A stretch of 64,000 bases of DNA, taken from positions 1 to 64,000 of the forward strand of contig JAEPRB010000092.1 of NCBI GenBank assembly GCA_016758965.1, read 5' to 3'. Origin of the DNA: Circinella minor (Eukaryota; Mucoromycota; Mucoromycetes; Mucorales; Lichtheimiaceae). The position numbers and the translations under genes were made by a program. The notes under the pieces were generated by a model. That model saw only the letters and a program-made list of their open reading frames with translations, did no database searches and was not told the origin of the DNA. Shown here piece by piece: positions 1-12,735 of this stretch. Each line of letters begins with the position of its first letter. Position 1 is the stretch's first letter.

Positions 1-39
1 TTTTGTTTTTTTTTTTTTTTTTTTTTTTCGGATTTAGAA

Positions 40-81
<42 letters not shown>

Positions 82-84
82 TTA

Positions 85-126
<42 letters not shown>

Positions 127-1163
127 CGGGGCTAGGTTATTATTTCTCATATATGAATTTGGGGAATTGAAAACCAAATTCCTTTGACCAATCAGCGTTC
201 GTGCCGTGGCTATAAATCTATTAAAAATGTTGTCCCACTGGGATACATTAATACCTTTGGGGAGATAATTCAGAGAAAATCAATGAAAAATAATAGGAAA
301 TAATGGGAAATAATGGAAAGTAATATAAACAACATAAAATAATATTAATTGTATATAATTATTTACTGACAATTAAAAAAGTTTTATTTATTTAATATTC
401 ACAACAAAAAATATTTTTTAAATAGAGTAACCTGTTTACTATTGTTTTGAATTCTGGTTGCTGTTTTCTCAATCAACCTTGATTCTTTTTTTTTTTTGAA
501 TAAGTATAACTGGGTGGGGAAGGGATAGGATGATTAAAAAGATGATACATCAATTGAAAATTATTGAGAACATTACAATATAATAATGTCTAGAAAAATG
601 AGTCAATAAGAAAAGTATTCAGACTACTAACTACGTACTTAATAGTGTATACATTATCTACTAAGGAAAGCTATGTATAGGTTTAGATTATTTCTTTGTA
701 AATGATGTTCTTTTTTTACCTACTACTTTATCAGTATATAAAAAATGAATACCTCTAAGATTCATGTAAAGCCGTGTAACAAATATGCTAAAACCCTGAG
801 TATATTGAAATGAACAACACCCTTTTCAAAAGTGATACTGAATTTCACGACATATTACAAAATGATACCTTATTTTTTAAAAATTAATGCATATTGTTCT
901 GACCTAAAAATTGTATGTCTGAGAACACCCCTCCCCCCCAATTTCTTTCATTTCAACTTCAATTGAAAAGAAAAACCTATTAAATAAATTCTATAACAAT
1001 ATGTTTAATTGATATGTTAAATAAAAGTGGGAAACCTGACATGAACCGGTATTTGAAACCGGGGGAAAAAAAAAATACACCTTAAACTTTTTGAATTATA
1101 AAGAGTGGAAAACACGCGTTTATTTTTTCTTCTTTCTCCCTTTTTCCATAAATAATTATAAAA
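1..1163. other. Intergenic, AT-rich, homopolymer tracts
   Basis: Starts with long T and A homopolymers (about 1-125) and continues as AT-rich DNA without a convincing coding exon on either strand. The last 60 bases before the next gene are pyrimidine-rich (TTTTTTCTTCTTTCTCCC), the usual look of a promoter or 5' leader in this window. No RNA gene recognised. Confidence 0.6.
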
Positions 1164-2401
1164 ATGTCTGCTCGTAATTTCCTTACTCAAGGTAAAAAGA
1201 TTGTTGCCATTGGTCGTAACTTTAGGTACATTGAAATTGACTTTTTATATATATATATTTTACCCTTCTGGTCACTTTGTAATAAAACTTTATTAATTAA
1301 AAATTATATTCTATATATAAAAATAAAAATAAAAAGTGAACATGCCAAAGAACTTGGTAATGCTGTTCCAAAAGCTCCCTTTTTCTTTCTTAAGCCAACT
1401 TCATCTTATGTGGCTAATGGTGGAACTGTAGAAATTCCTACTGGTTGTGAAGTTCATCACGAAGGTAAAAAAAAAAAAAAAAAAAAAAAAACTATTATTC
1501 GGATATACCTATATGCGTTATTTATTAAGGATTGGAAATGTATTAAACTTAAAAAAAAATAACACATGTTCATATATATAAAAGTTGAATTGGCTGTCGT
1601 TATTGGAAAAGAAGGTCGTGATTATGAAGCTTCCAATGCAATGGATTATGTTGCAGGTAAAATAATAATAAAATTACATATATATATATATATATATAAT
1701 ACTGATCTTTTTATGTAGGATATGCATTGGCTATTGATATGACGGCAAGAAACTTACAGGTAAAAAAAATATGGTTGTACAACACCCCCCCAAAAGAAAA
1801 AAATTCTAAACTTTTCCCACCCATCTTTAATTTGTAGAATGAAGCAAAATCAAAGGGTCTTCCATGGAGTGCTTCAAAAGGTTTTGATACGTTTACTCCT
1901 ATTAGTGATTTCATTCCAAAAGAAAAGATTAATGATACATCTAATGTTGATCTTTGGTTAAAGGTAAAAAAAAAAAAAAAAAAAGGTATTCTCCCCATTC
2001 ATAAGATGTATTAAAAATAATTTTTATTAGGTGAATGATACATTCCGTCAAAATGGAAATACAAAAGATATGATTTTTGGGTAAGTGGAAGGAGGGAGGA
2101 GGGAGGAAGGCTTCTATAATCTTCTTTCTTATCTTGAGATGTATAAAGAATATATATATCATAGACTGATAAGAATTTTTTTTTTTTTAAAAATAATAGA
2201 ATTCCCACCTTACTTTCTTATGTTTCTTCTATCATGAAATTGGAAGTGGGTGATGTCATTTTAACAGGTACACCTAAAGGTGTTGGACCTATTCATGCTG
2301 GTGATGTAATTCAAGCAGGTCTTAAAGTAGGAGGTTCATCTGATGATTTAATGACTATTCAATATAATGTTTCTGATAGAAAGGGTCTTTTTAAAGCCTA
2401 A
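1164..2401 (+). CDS. FAHD1-type acylpyruvate hydrolase / oxaloacetate decarboxylase
   Basis: Fumarylacetoacetate-hydrolase fold enzyme, expected to cleave acylpyruvates or decarboxylate oxaloacetate, usually in mitochondria. Seven exons were read: 1164-1225, 1337-1464, 1585-1656, 1719-1759, 1838-1963, 2031-2080 and 2200-2401, all GT-AG and phase-consistent, giving about 226 residues (human FAHD1 is about 224). Seen in the protein: an N-terminal IGRNF motif, then ELGNAVPKAPFFFLKPTSSY, the metal-binding HHEGVELAVVIG (Glu-x-Glu), AIDMTARNLQ with the ligand Asp, KGFDTFTP, and the late LTGTPKGVGP loop. The start is the only in-frame ATG ahead of the conserved GRNF segment. No clear mitochondrial presequence. 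Family assignment is strong; the exact substrate is inferred from the family. Confidence 0.9.
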
Positions 2402-2460
2402 AAAAAAAAAAAAAAGAATTTGATATATTGTATATTGTATATTGTATATTGTTGTTTATA

Positions 2461-2488
2461 AGTAGTAGTAGTAGTAGTAGTAGTAGTA
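2461..2488. repeat. (AGT)n microsatellite
   Basis: About nine perfect AGT units 60 bp downstream of the FAHD1-like stop codon, in the short gap before the cyanase gene. Preceded by four copies of a TATTGTA-like word. Probably 3' UTR or spacer. Confidence 0.9.
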
Positions 2489-2676
2489 CCAAGTTAAAAT
2501 AAAATGCATTAAATTGTTGTACCAGAAATCCATTATTATTATAAAAAAAAAAAAAAAAAAGAACAACAAAACTTATATTTTTTTTTCCTTGAGAAAATTC
2601 TCAGTCTTTTTCTCTATCCCTTCTCTCTTTTTTTCTTTTTTTTTTTTTAAAAAAAAAAAAAAAACTCATTTCAAAC

Positions 2677-3696
2677 ATGTCTGTAAGTAATAATAAAAAT
2701 GACATTTTATTTATAAATGTAAATAAAATAAAGAAGCTAACAAGTAGGTAGGAACAGTCCAAGTTAACAGCTTCTCATAATCGTATGTTTAAAGCAAAAG
2801 CTGATAGAAAACTAAGGTAATAATAATATATATTTATGCCGCCCCTCCCCTTTTCTTTTTTTTTTTTATGTATTAAAAAAAAAAAAAAAAAAAAACAAAA
2901 CAAAATGAAACGCGTTTTTTTAAATTCTTTTTAACAATGGGAAATGTTCATAGTTTTGAAGACATTGGTAAAAAGATTGGACGAGATGAAGTCTATGTTG
3001 CCGCCATTTTCTATGGTCAGGTAAAGAACCCTCGGATATATATATATAACTAATAATTATGATCATATATGTCTAATCATTAAATTCCCTCATCTTATAG
3101 GCTAAACCAAGTAAAGAGGAGTTAGAAAAATTATCAGCCGTACTTAATCTTCCAGAAAGTCATTTGAAAGAAGAACTTGGTGAAAGTTATTATCCAGATC
3201 GAGGAGGGTAAATATATAATGGAAGGGTGGGGAGGAAGAAATCTTTTTTTTTTGGAAGAGTAAAAAGAAACTTTCTTAAACTTTCCCCCACCCAAAAAAT
3301 TTTTTATAGTCTTATATCTACTGTTCCTACTGATCCATTACTTTATCGATTGTATGAAATTATCCAAGTATTCGGTTATCCATTAAAGGCGATCATTCAT
3401 GAAAAGGTAAGCGGAATTCAGGAGAGAGAGATTTATTTTTCCATTGGATAGAGAATAATTCATTTTTTATTTTTTTTACTGTTCATGCAAAAGTTCGGAG
3501 ATGGTATCATGTCAGCTATTGATTTTTCAGCCAAGGTGGAGAAGGTATAATAAAAAAAAAAAAAAAAAAAAGTTCATATAAAATATTTTAAAAGAGATAG
3601 TTAATTAATATGAATTATATATAGGTTGAAAATCCCAAAGGAGATAGAGTGAAAATCACATTAGATGGAAAATTCTTACCATATAATAAATGGTGA
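2677..3696 (+). CDS. cynS: Cyanate hydratase (cyanase)
   Basis: Bicarbonate-dependent conversion of cyanate to carbamate and CO2, hence ammonia; cytosolic homodecamer in known members. Seven exons: 2677-2682, 2758-2816, 2954-3020, 3101-3207, 3310-3406, 3494-3544, 3625-3696; about 152 residues against about 156-160 in the family. The first exon is only six nucleotides (ATG TCT). Visible are the N-terminal helical domain ([41 protein letters not shown]) and the catalytic domain [16 protein letters not shown] with the active-site Arg and Glu, then [12 protein letters not shown] with the catalytic Ser, and the terminal [13 protein letters not shown]. All three catalytic residues are present. An internal ATG at 2937 lies in the intron and was not used because it would drop the conserved N-terminus. 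Confidence 0.95.
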
Positions 3697-4899
3697 AATG
3701 TTACTCTTCGTTTTAAAAATGTTAAAATAAATTTATTATACGTACTTGTTATAAAATTGTTGTAATTACGTATTTCTTTTTACAAAAAAAAAAGACATGA
3801 TAATAATGATGATAATTCATAAAATATAGACACACATTAAATGGATTGGAAGAAAAATTATAGAACTTATATACATTTTTGAACTACAGTGGGACTTCTA
3901 CTTATTATTAATAGTAAGGAACGGGTAAACATCTTTTTCCACCCATTTTCATTTGACAATTAAAAAACAGAATATATTTTTTATGCATATATACGGTGGC
4001 CGGTTATCCGTGAAGGACAAGAAAATTTTAGTGTAACTTTATTCTAACCCTCCCCCACCCCTCTCTTTTTTTGTCTGGACAATGATTTGTTTGAAGAACA
4101 TTCAATTGTATAATATCACAAACTCGTAACTAAATTGTTAAAATCCACCCCGTCCAAAACCGATTTAATAAAATAATCTGATATCAATAAAAACAATGGA
4201 CAAAAAAAAAAAAAAAAGAGAAAGAGAGAGAGAGAGAGAAAAAAAAATAATAATCTCGGGTTAAAATTAACACACGGAAAAACTTTGGATTAATGTGTTT
4301 CACAATCGTAGATCAAAATAATTTTTTGGTTTGGAGGTGTGATCCAGCGCGTTTTCGGCGCAGTTCCTCCTTTAAAAAGTTACCAATTTTGGAAAATTAA
4401 ACTAAATGGTAGTAAGTAAGGAAAAAGAAATCATTCCTTTGAAAATTAACAAAAGAATTCATTGACCAAAAAAAAAAAAAAGAAATAAAAAAAAAAAAAA
4501 GTTTTATTATTCTTCTATTTCTGTAGATGGAAAAAGAAGTATGTTTATTTAGAAATCCATATCCATTTTTGGATCATCGGTGTTGCCGTCAAGACGATTA
4601 ATAATCACGGTCAATCCGGCATCAAAAATTCCGGTGTTCAAAATAACCTCTTTGTGTGTTTCCAAAGTTATTAATGCTTTAAATAGAAGATAAAGAAGGA
4701 AAGAAGAAGAAAAAAAATAGAAGGGAAAGAGTTTCCCCTTTTTATATGTTATCTGTGTCACTTTGTTCGCTTTTTAATCATCAAGACACCTATAAAACGT
4801 ACCTATAGAAAGTTTTTTTCTTCTTCTTCTTCTTCTTCTTCTCGATCTTATATATTCTTTTTTTTTTATATATATACACTTTCTTTATATATATAAGTT
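3697..4899. other. Intergenic, AT-rich
   Basis: No supported gene. Holds A/T homopolymers and a GA-rich patch near 4220-4240. A higher-GC stretch at 4549-4680 is open on the minus strand for about 42 codons behind a strong pyrimidine tract but has no matching upstream exon (see rejected items). A (TTC)n pyrimidine block at 4815-4842 precedes the MFS gene and is probably its promoter or leader. Confidence 0.5.
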
Positions 4900-7507
4900 A
4901 TGAATAATAACGACATACAATCATATCGTCGTAATAGTACACAAGATGAAACAAATACGGTTGTTGAAGTAGAAATTAATAATGACGACATTAAAAAATC
5001 AGAATTATCACCTTTTCCTAATGTTATTGTCACAGAAGATCAAGAACCAAAGAAAAAATTCTCAATGATTCGACGTAGTATTTTAATTTTTGGAATTATT
5101 TTAGCAATGTTTATGATCTCTCTTAATACTACAGTGATTGCTCCAGCCATGTCAATCATTACAACAGATTTAACCAATAATATCTCTCTTCAAACATGGA
5201 TTGCAACTGCTTATTTATTGGCATTTAATATATCTATGCCTTTATCTGGAAAGGTATATAAGATAAAAATCATTTATTTCAAATATATAATAATCTATCA
5301 CCAAATCAAAAAAAAAAGAATCTAATAAGTAAAAATACATATTTTAATATAGTTTTCAGATATCTTTGGAAGGTAAAAAAATATAATATAAAATCAATCA
5401 CATTTAAATTTACGTACTTGTTTAATAATGGTTAAAAAAAAATAGAAAACCAATTCTTGTTTTTGGTGTTTTCATTTTCTTTATTGGTTCATTGATAAAT
5501 GCACTTACACCTAATATGCAAGGTCTCATTGCCGGTCGAACAGTACAAGGATTAGGTGGTGGTTGTGTCATGACAATTGCCTATGTTCTTGTTCCTGACT
5601 TAGCTCCGCTTCATTTAAGACCACGTTTTCAATCTGGATTAACTGTGATCTATGGCTTAGCTAGTGTTGTTGGTACATTGATTGGTAACGTTATATGCAT
5701 ATATTTTCTCACACTTTTTTTTTTTTTTTAATTCTATATTCTTGTTTTAACATTTATTTATTATTAGGGGGTGTATTTGTTCAAAAATTATCATGGCGTT
5801 GGGACTTTTGGCTTAATTTGATTCTTGGTGGTGTAGCTCTTTTGATTATCATAGTATTACTTGAAGAACCGACTGTGATCCAAAAAACTTCTTTTACATC
5901 AAAATTAAAACGTATTGATTATCTTGGCACTTTATTTGTTATTTTCTTTGTTGGTTGTTTATTGATCGCTTTAAATTTTGGTCAATCTTATGGGTTCGTA
6001 TTCTTTTTTTTTTTTTTTTTTTTTGTAATTGTGTTTTAACCATTTCTCTCTCTCACACAATAATGATTATTACTTGTTTAGATGGTCCAATCCACATTCA
6101 TTCGGCCCATTTATTGGAGCGGGTATTTCTTTGATCGGATTAATTATAGTTGAAGGATGGGTTGCAGCGGAGCCAGTAAGTCCCTTTTTTGCTTACAAAC
6201 TAAAAAAAAAAAAGTGTTACATAATATATTAACTGATCTGGTTCTTCATAATTATAGCTTTTACCACCTGAGATTATATTGAATCCTGCTATTACAATTT
6301 TTTATTTTTATATCATTTGTATCGGTCTTGGTTGTATGTATACTTCTTTTCCGTCTAATCATTCATTCATTCATCATTATTTATATATTCTTACATTTAC
6401 ATTTATCTTATTATTATTATTATAGTTATTGCCACTTTATATTATGGACCTATTTTGTTTCAATCTGTCTTTGGTGCTGATAGTACAGAATCAGGTATTC
6501 ACTTGGTTCCATATATGGGATGTCTTATTGTAGCTTCCGTGGGTAGCGGTTTTGCTTTGCCTCATTTCCCCTATATGAAATTTTATCTCATGTTGGCATC
6601 TATTTGTAATATTATTGGATTTGGTCTTTTCCGTTTGGTTAATGAAAATAGTTCATGGGCACAACAATCGTGTTACTTTATGTTATGTGGTAAAAGTTCT
6701 ATCTATTATTTCCTACGTATTGATTTATTTTTATTTTTATTTTTATTTTAAATGAGTTTCTAATCTTTATTTTTCTTAACTTATTCGGGTTAAAACTAGG
6801 TTTTGCATTCGGTTTATCACAACAGAATACAATTATGGGTGTACAAACTGTAGCTGATAAAAAACTTATTGCTGTTGCTACCAGTTTGACAAATTTTTTC
6901 ATGATGCTTTCTTGTTCAGTTGTAAGTTTTTAAAAAAACATTACTATTATTATTAATTTATATGAAAAAGTAAAACTAACAAAAAAAAAAAAAAAAAAAA
7001 AAAAAAAAACGATGAATATCCTTTTCATGTTTCGTTATTGACTTTTTTCATACGTATACGTATTAAATAATAATGTAGGGTGTTGCTATTTGTCAAACAT
7101 TGTATGGTTTATTCCTTAGTCATGAATTGTCTCTTGTTGATCCCGAAATCTTGGTAAATAAATATATATATAATCAGATATATCATCTTTATCAATGTAT
7201 TGCTAACACTTATTTTTTGCTACGTCCGTATCATTTATAGAGTGTTGCACATCAATATGGAGCAGATACCAATTATCTTTATCTTAAAAACATGCCAGAT
7301 GAAACCCAACCACCCATGATTCATGCTTATATGCAAGCACTTCGAAACGTTTTTTATATGCCTTTAGTTGCTGCTGCTGTGGGTGTTATTTGTGCATTAG
7401 GTGCAAAAAATACTCGTTTTGGTGGAAGTAAGAAAAATAACAGTGGTAATCCAAAAGATATCAATGAACTTGAAAAAGTACTTTCTACAGGAAGTATTAT
7501 TGGATAA
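4900..7507 (+). CDS. MFS transporter, DHA2-like drug:H+ antiporter
   Basis: Plasma- or vacuolar-membrane proton-coupled exporter of the major facilitator superfamily. Ten exons (4900-5253, 5353-5372, 5446-5684, 5768-5993, 6082-6175, 6258-6333, 6426-6689, 6800-6921, 7079-7153, 7241-7507), about 578 residues. An acidic cytosolic N-tail of about 60 residues is followed by many hydrophobic segments. The MFS signature SDIFGRKPILVFG is assembled across a 20-nt exon, followed by IAGRTVQGLGGGCVM, LRPRFQSGL, and SWRWDFWLNLILGG, typical of DHA2-type proteins, then a second half with HLVPYMG and FGLSQQNTIMGVQ. The size and the RWDFWLN motif favour the 14-TM DHA2 group over 12-TM DHA1. Substrate cannot be told from sequence. 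No partner gene nearby. Confidence 0.88.
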
Positions 7508-8525
7508 ACCCTATTCCCCAATCACTACACCATAATAATACTACACTACACATTTAATCCTTTGTCTTTTTTTTTTCTTCTTCTCATTCTCATCATCATC
7601 ATTTTTTCACTTTGCTCTTATCCCTCCCCCCCCCACCTTTAGAAAACACAATGTTGCGTTTTTATTATCATTATCTAGACTACGTACTACCACTCTTGTT
7701 TTATTACTATCTATTTCAACAAATCATTTTTTTTTTACTAGACAGTTCATACGTACTATTTATTTATACATTACATAACATATAGCATAATATATAACAC
7801 ACATTTATTTATAACCATTACAACAACCATCCCTTCTTTGTACATTAGTAAAAATAATAATCCATTTTAATAAAATATATAATATATACTAACTACATGT
7901 TTATACAATAGAAGTTTCAGTATAGTAAGTTGAATGTTTTTTTAAGGACGTTTGCCCGCAGTAATAATTAAGGTATTTGCAGTACTTAGTAAATTACAAT
8001 GTTTTTACGTAGTTGATAAGTAAAAAGCATCCTTATCAAAATAGAATGAGATTCGAATTTTTCAGTGCTATTGTGTAATTTCCCAATACCAAAAGTGCTT
8101 TTTAGGATTTTCCAGTGTTATAATGGGTACATATTTCTACAGCGTTACCAATAAGAGACACATGTCAATAACTTAAAGATTAGGACAGAGCGCTACAAAA
8201 AAATAAAGTTTTTGTGTACAACTTGGGTGGTAACAAATGTTTTTTTTTTTTTTTTTTTTAATTTTTAATTTTACAGAAAAATTATATATTGTTATGTGAT
8301 TGAATTAAAAGATACAAAACCATTTCAGTACTGTAGTATATAAACACAGTGACAATATAAAACTCTCTAGTTATTGAGAGAGAAGGGATGTGGCTCAGAG
8401 ACCAAAAACTTAGCTTGTACTACTCAACATTGATGTTACACTAGCTAATACCTTTGTCATTCTTTTAAAACAACCAAATTTTACTTTTCCTCTCTTGCCT
8501 CTTCCCATTTCATTTTTTATTCATC
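7508..8525. other. Intergenic, AT-rich
   Basis: About 1 kb between the MFS and Hsp70-like genes. No gene seen. Several TACGTA-type palindromic words (near 7683 and 7752), a T-run at 8240-8259 and a pyrimidine-rich leader just before the next ATG. The 3' end of the MFS transcript should lie in the first 150 bases. Confidence 0.5.
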
Positions 8526-11500
8526 ATGGTTTCTTCTGATCCTCTTAGTGATTATCGCGTCGTTGTAGGCATTGATTTCGGTAAATAACTATTTATGCAA
8601 AATTGTTTTCGAGACCTTTTTTTTTTCTAATACCGAGGTCCTATTCCCCGCAAACTTTTCTTTTTTTTTTCAGGTACTACCTATAGTGGCGCTGCTTATG
8701 GTATCGTATCTGAACAAGAAGTTACTGACATTACAACATGGTAATAATAAAAAAAAAAAAAAACGAAAATCTATTCATAAAATGAAAACAATCTCGGTTC
8801 AATAAACACTCAATTCAATTCTAATTTGTATAAAATAAAATAAAAATAAAATAAAAAAAAAGGCCAAAGCAATCAGGTTTCCAATATCCTAAAGTAAGTT
8901 TTTAATAAAAATTTCAAAAGATAGACTCGCTATAAATTTTGAAAGGATAAAGTGATTGGATAATATATACTTATTTTGTTATGATGATGATGATGATTAT
9001 ATTTTTTTTAGGCACCCACTATCAGTGTAAGTTTCAATTCCTGTTTTTTTTTTTATTAACAAAAGAATATATTCGTATTTACACAAAAAAAAAAAAAAAA
9101 AGACCCTACTTTTTATTTAATGAATTATTTTCAATTTAGTTGTACAACGGTGATACTCGAGTATGGATCAAATCAAGACATATGAATATATATATATTTG
9201 TTTAGTTTTTTTTTATTTTTATTTTTATTTTTTTAGTTTTTGGTTTGCTCAATGATTTATGTATAAATCTATTAGACTTTAGCAGCATGGGGTAATGCAG
9301 CACGATTAGAACGACAAAAAGCACCCTCTAAAACCAATTATTTATTATTGCAACAATATAAATTATATCTTGATGATAGTTTAAATGGTGTATTTAAACC
9401 TATTCCTGGTGGTTTCAAACCTGTTAACGTTATTGGAGGTTCGTTTATTAATATACTGGTGGACATGATAACAACAAGGGGAAAAAAAAAATTAATATAA
9501 ATTTTATTAGATTATTTACGTGAATTCCATAATAATGTTTTAACGGAAATGAAAAGAGGATTTGCTCAACAATTTGAAGGAAAATATCGTTATTGTATTA
9601 CTGTAAGTGAAGAATAGGAAGGAAGAAATGGATTATTGTTTTTTTTTTTAAAAAAAATAAAATAAAATTGCATGACATGACATGACATGACTAAAAGAAC
9701 AGTAATATAATAAAAAATAATAATAATAATGATAGGTTCCAGCCATGTGGTCAGATAAATCAAAACAAGCAATGCGGGATGCAGCAATTCTTGCAGGAAT
9801 TATCAATGAAGAGGATCATCATGATCGATTAATGCTTATTTCGGAACCAGAAGCTGCAGCTATTTATTGTGAAAAGACATGTGAACAATTTGATATGGAG
9901 GATGGTGATGAATTTATGATTTGTGATGCTGGTGGTAAGTTTAAAAGTATTATTACATGTTATGTTCTATTTATCTCAGTCATTTTTTTTTTTTTTTACT
10001 TATCTAATAATTGTATGGGTAATTGCGTAAAAAAAAAAAAAAAAAAAGGTGGAACGGTCGATTTAATTGTTTTCAGTGTAAAGATGGATGCTGATGGTAA
10101 CCGTCAGTTCAAGGAAAGTACAAAGGGTATGGGAAAATCATGTGGTTCTGCATTTGTCGATAAAAGAATGCGTAAACTCTTGAGAAGTAAACTTAAGAAA
10201 CTTGTTGATCCAATTCCACCAGCTGCATTAGAAAACATGATGGAAACTTTTATTGGTAAAAATCTATATTTATATAAAAAGGGGAGGGGGAAATGGAGAT
10301 ACATTTCTTTTTTTGGTAATTTTTCAAAGAAGTTGACCAAGATATAATATATAACTTTGTTTCTTTTTTTTTTTTGTATGATAATTATAATTCTCGTATA
10401 TATAGATACTCTTAAACCATCCTTTGATGGTACTGATGATTTATTTATGAATTTACCAATGAATCTGGGTACTACTGAACATACCAATCCTGATATTGGT
10501 TTAGATGAAGGTGTATTACGATTCTCAGTGACAGAACTCAAAGAAAAAGTTTTTGAACCTGTGGTTCAAGAAGTGCTTGCCCTTGTTCATAAACAAAAAC
10601 AACAAACACATAACCTTAAAGCTATTTTCACCGTAGGTGGTTTTGGTGCTTCTCATTATCTTCAAAACCGAATTACTGAGGAGTATAAAAGATATGGTAT
10701 CAAGGTAGTCACACCGTATCGTGCAGGTAAAATATAGATAGCAATAATATTACTACTACATTGGATTGTGCAATATGTTCTTAAACACAAGTATTGGATC
10801 ACAATGAAATTAATATCCTTTTTAATTTTTTTTATACGTACAGAATTGGCGGTTGCTCGTGGTGCTGCTTATTTTGGTATGAACCCTACCAAAGTAACAA
10901 CACGTGTACCGAGATATTGGTATGGTATTGATATTACCAATACTTTTGTAGAAGGTATTGATCCTGAAGAATATAAGATTGTGAGAAGAGATGGAAGTAT
11001 TCGATGTGATAATCGATTCTCTGTTTTTGTTCCACGCGGACAACCATTAGGTAAAATAATAAGATGATTCTTATAATCATGCCAATTTAAGATAGTATTG
11101 TGATCTCTTTAAAAAAAAAGAAAGAGCATGAAATTTCTAAAGAGTCATTTCCCCATTTTACAATTTTTATTATGTTTTAGACATCGACAGCTGCGTGACC
11201 CAAAAATATACCACATTTTATCCCTGTCCCACAGAATGTACCTTTTTTGCAGCTAACACCGAAGAAGAACCTCGATACACTTTACAATCTGGTGTGCGAA
11301 AAGTATTCCATTTTGAAATCCCCATGCCGGAAATCCCCGATGCTGTAGAAGGAGAACAAATTGAATTAATTATTAAGGTAACATAAAAACACCATATTAT
11401 CAGTGAAGAGTCATAATAATGAATATACATATATATATATATGAAAATAACCACTGGATAATACTTTTACTAATTATTATATCTCTGTTTTGTTAATTAA

Positions 11501-11589
11501 CATAGATGTATTTTGGTGAAGTGGAATTAAGAGTAGAAGCAGTTATTCGTGGACAAACGTATCGTGTCGTCTGTAACTTCAATGTATAA
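8526..11589 (+). CDS. HSPA12-like Hsp70-family ATPase
   Basis: Divergent Hsp70 of the HSPA12A/B type: actin-like ATPase fold without a classical substrate-binding domain. Thirteen exons, including exons of only 15 nt (9012-9026) and 21 nt (9140-9160), give about 552 residues. Seen: phosphate-1 motif GIDFGTTYSGAAYG at the N-terminus, ITVPAMWSDKSKQAMRDAA, EPEAAAIYCE, phosphate-2 DAGGGTVDLIVF, the adenosine-binding IFTVGGFGASHYLQ, and ELAVARGAAYFGM. The C-terminal 150 residues (RYWYGIDITNTF onward to MYFGEVELRVEA) match the layout of HSPA12 proteins rather than a DnaK SBD. Such genes are expanded in Mucoromycota (family knowledge). Client and partner are unknown. Every intron is GT-AG and the frame closes exactly. 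Confidence 0.9.
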
Positions 11590-12171
11590 AATACATCTAT
11601 ACGTATAAAAAAAAAAAAAAAAAAGCGCAAAATATATATATTTATATGCAACTGTGTATTGCTATTATGTAATTAATATCCCAAAATAAACCATTATCAC
11701 CGTAATTCAAACCATTTATGTAATCAACAAGTAATCTGAGTGATCGATTGGAACAACTTTATTATTTGTATTAATTGCTTTTTTTTATATATAAATAGGT
11801 ATTTATTATGTTATTGTTAAGATTCATAACATTAAAGCAGTTGGGTTTAAAATCTGTCAAAGAATGTTGTGTGGTAGCAAACATTACATATACTTTTCTT
11901 ATTAATTAAGGACTGTTCTACGTAAAGAATAACGCATAAAAAAAAAAAGGCATTCTTTAGATCATAAAATCACTGTTGTCTCAATTAATAATGCTCAGTT
12001 GTATACTAATAAAGAGTGAGCTTATAGCAATCATCATTTAGTAGATCATGTTACTAGACAAGAAATGAATGAAATTGAAAAAAAAAAAAAAAAAACATAT
12101 ATAAAGATTGATACAACCAATTATTCCATATCAATATTTCCCTTCAAATTCATAATATCTTTTATAACACC
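11590..12171. other. Intergenic
   Basis: AT-rich spacer, no gene seen. The last 40 bases before the small secreted-peptide gene are pyrimidine/AT-rich and may hold its promoter. Confidence 0.5.
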
Positions 12172-12477
12172 ATGAAATTTTGTGCTGCCTTTGCTTTGTT
12201 GACTCTTGCCATTGTTGCTGTCAATGCTGTCCCTGCCCCTGAAGAAGCTGCTCCTCTTCATCATCTTGTTGAACGTAAGTACTATGACATATATACACAT
12301 TCTTATAACACATCTAGTACGTAGTAAAAAAAAAAAAATAGACTTCAACACAACTAATCTATTATCATTGTTCATTATACAGGTGCATGTCTTCCGGCTT
12401 CATGTTCCTCTTATGGTTGTTGCTCTGGTGGCTGTCCCTCTTGGTGTAGACAATGTAATATTCCCTTTAAGTGCTAA
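12172..12477 (+). CDS. Small secreted cysteine-rich peptide precursor (8 Cys)
   Basis: Two exons (12172-12274 and 12383-12477, intron GT-AG) encode 65 residues. Exon 1 holds a textbook signal peptide (MKFCAAFALLTLAIVAVNA, with a likely cut after Ala) and a short acidic/His pro-segment. Exon 2 encodes nearly the whole cysteine-rich part, 31 residues with eight Cys spaced C-x4-C-x4-CC-x3-C-x3-C-x2-C-x5-C, enough for four disulfides. The single intron sits just before the first of these cysteines, so signal/pro region and mature domain are on separate exons. I do not recognise the family; candidates are a secreted effector, an antimicrobial peptide or a small wall protein. Expression is unproven, but start, intron and stop are clean and signal plus cysteine pattern argue for a real gene. 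Confidence 0.72.
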
Positions 12478-12735
12478 GTCGACTCTTTAACAGAGGAATA
12501 TCAAAATACGTACTATATCATATTTTTTTTCTTTAATTTGTGAAATACGTACAGTAATCAAGTTTCCTCTACTTGCAAACAATTGTAAACACTATTATTA
12601 TTAATTTTATCCTTTCTTTCAAATATTACTTTTTTTTTTTTTCTTTATTGTTATAACTTTTATTTTTTTGTGCTTGTTTAAAAAAAAAACAGTAATAAAG
12701 AAAAAGTATCATTTTTGTTATCCTATATACATATT

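Noticed and set aside
4549..4761. Minus-strand open stretch, GC-richer, behind a strong pyrimidine tract, reading like a terminal exon
   Set aside because: It has no ATG in frame, and joining the nearest upstream ATG (about 4780) by any GT-AG intron gives an early stop. No family recognised.
12121..12375. Minus-strand frame opposite the secreted-peptide gene
   Set aside because: It is the shadow of exon 1 and the intron of the plus-strand gene, with no signal of its own.
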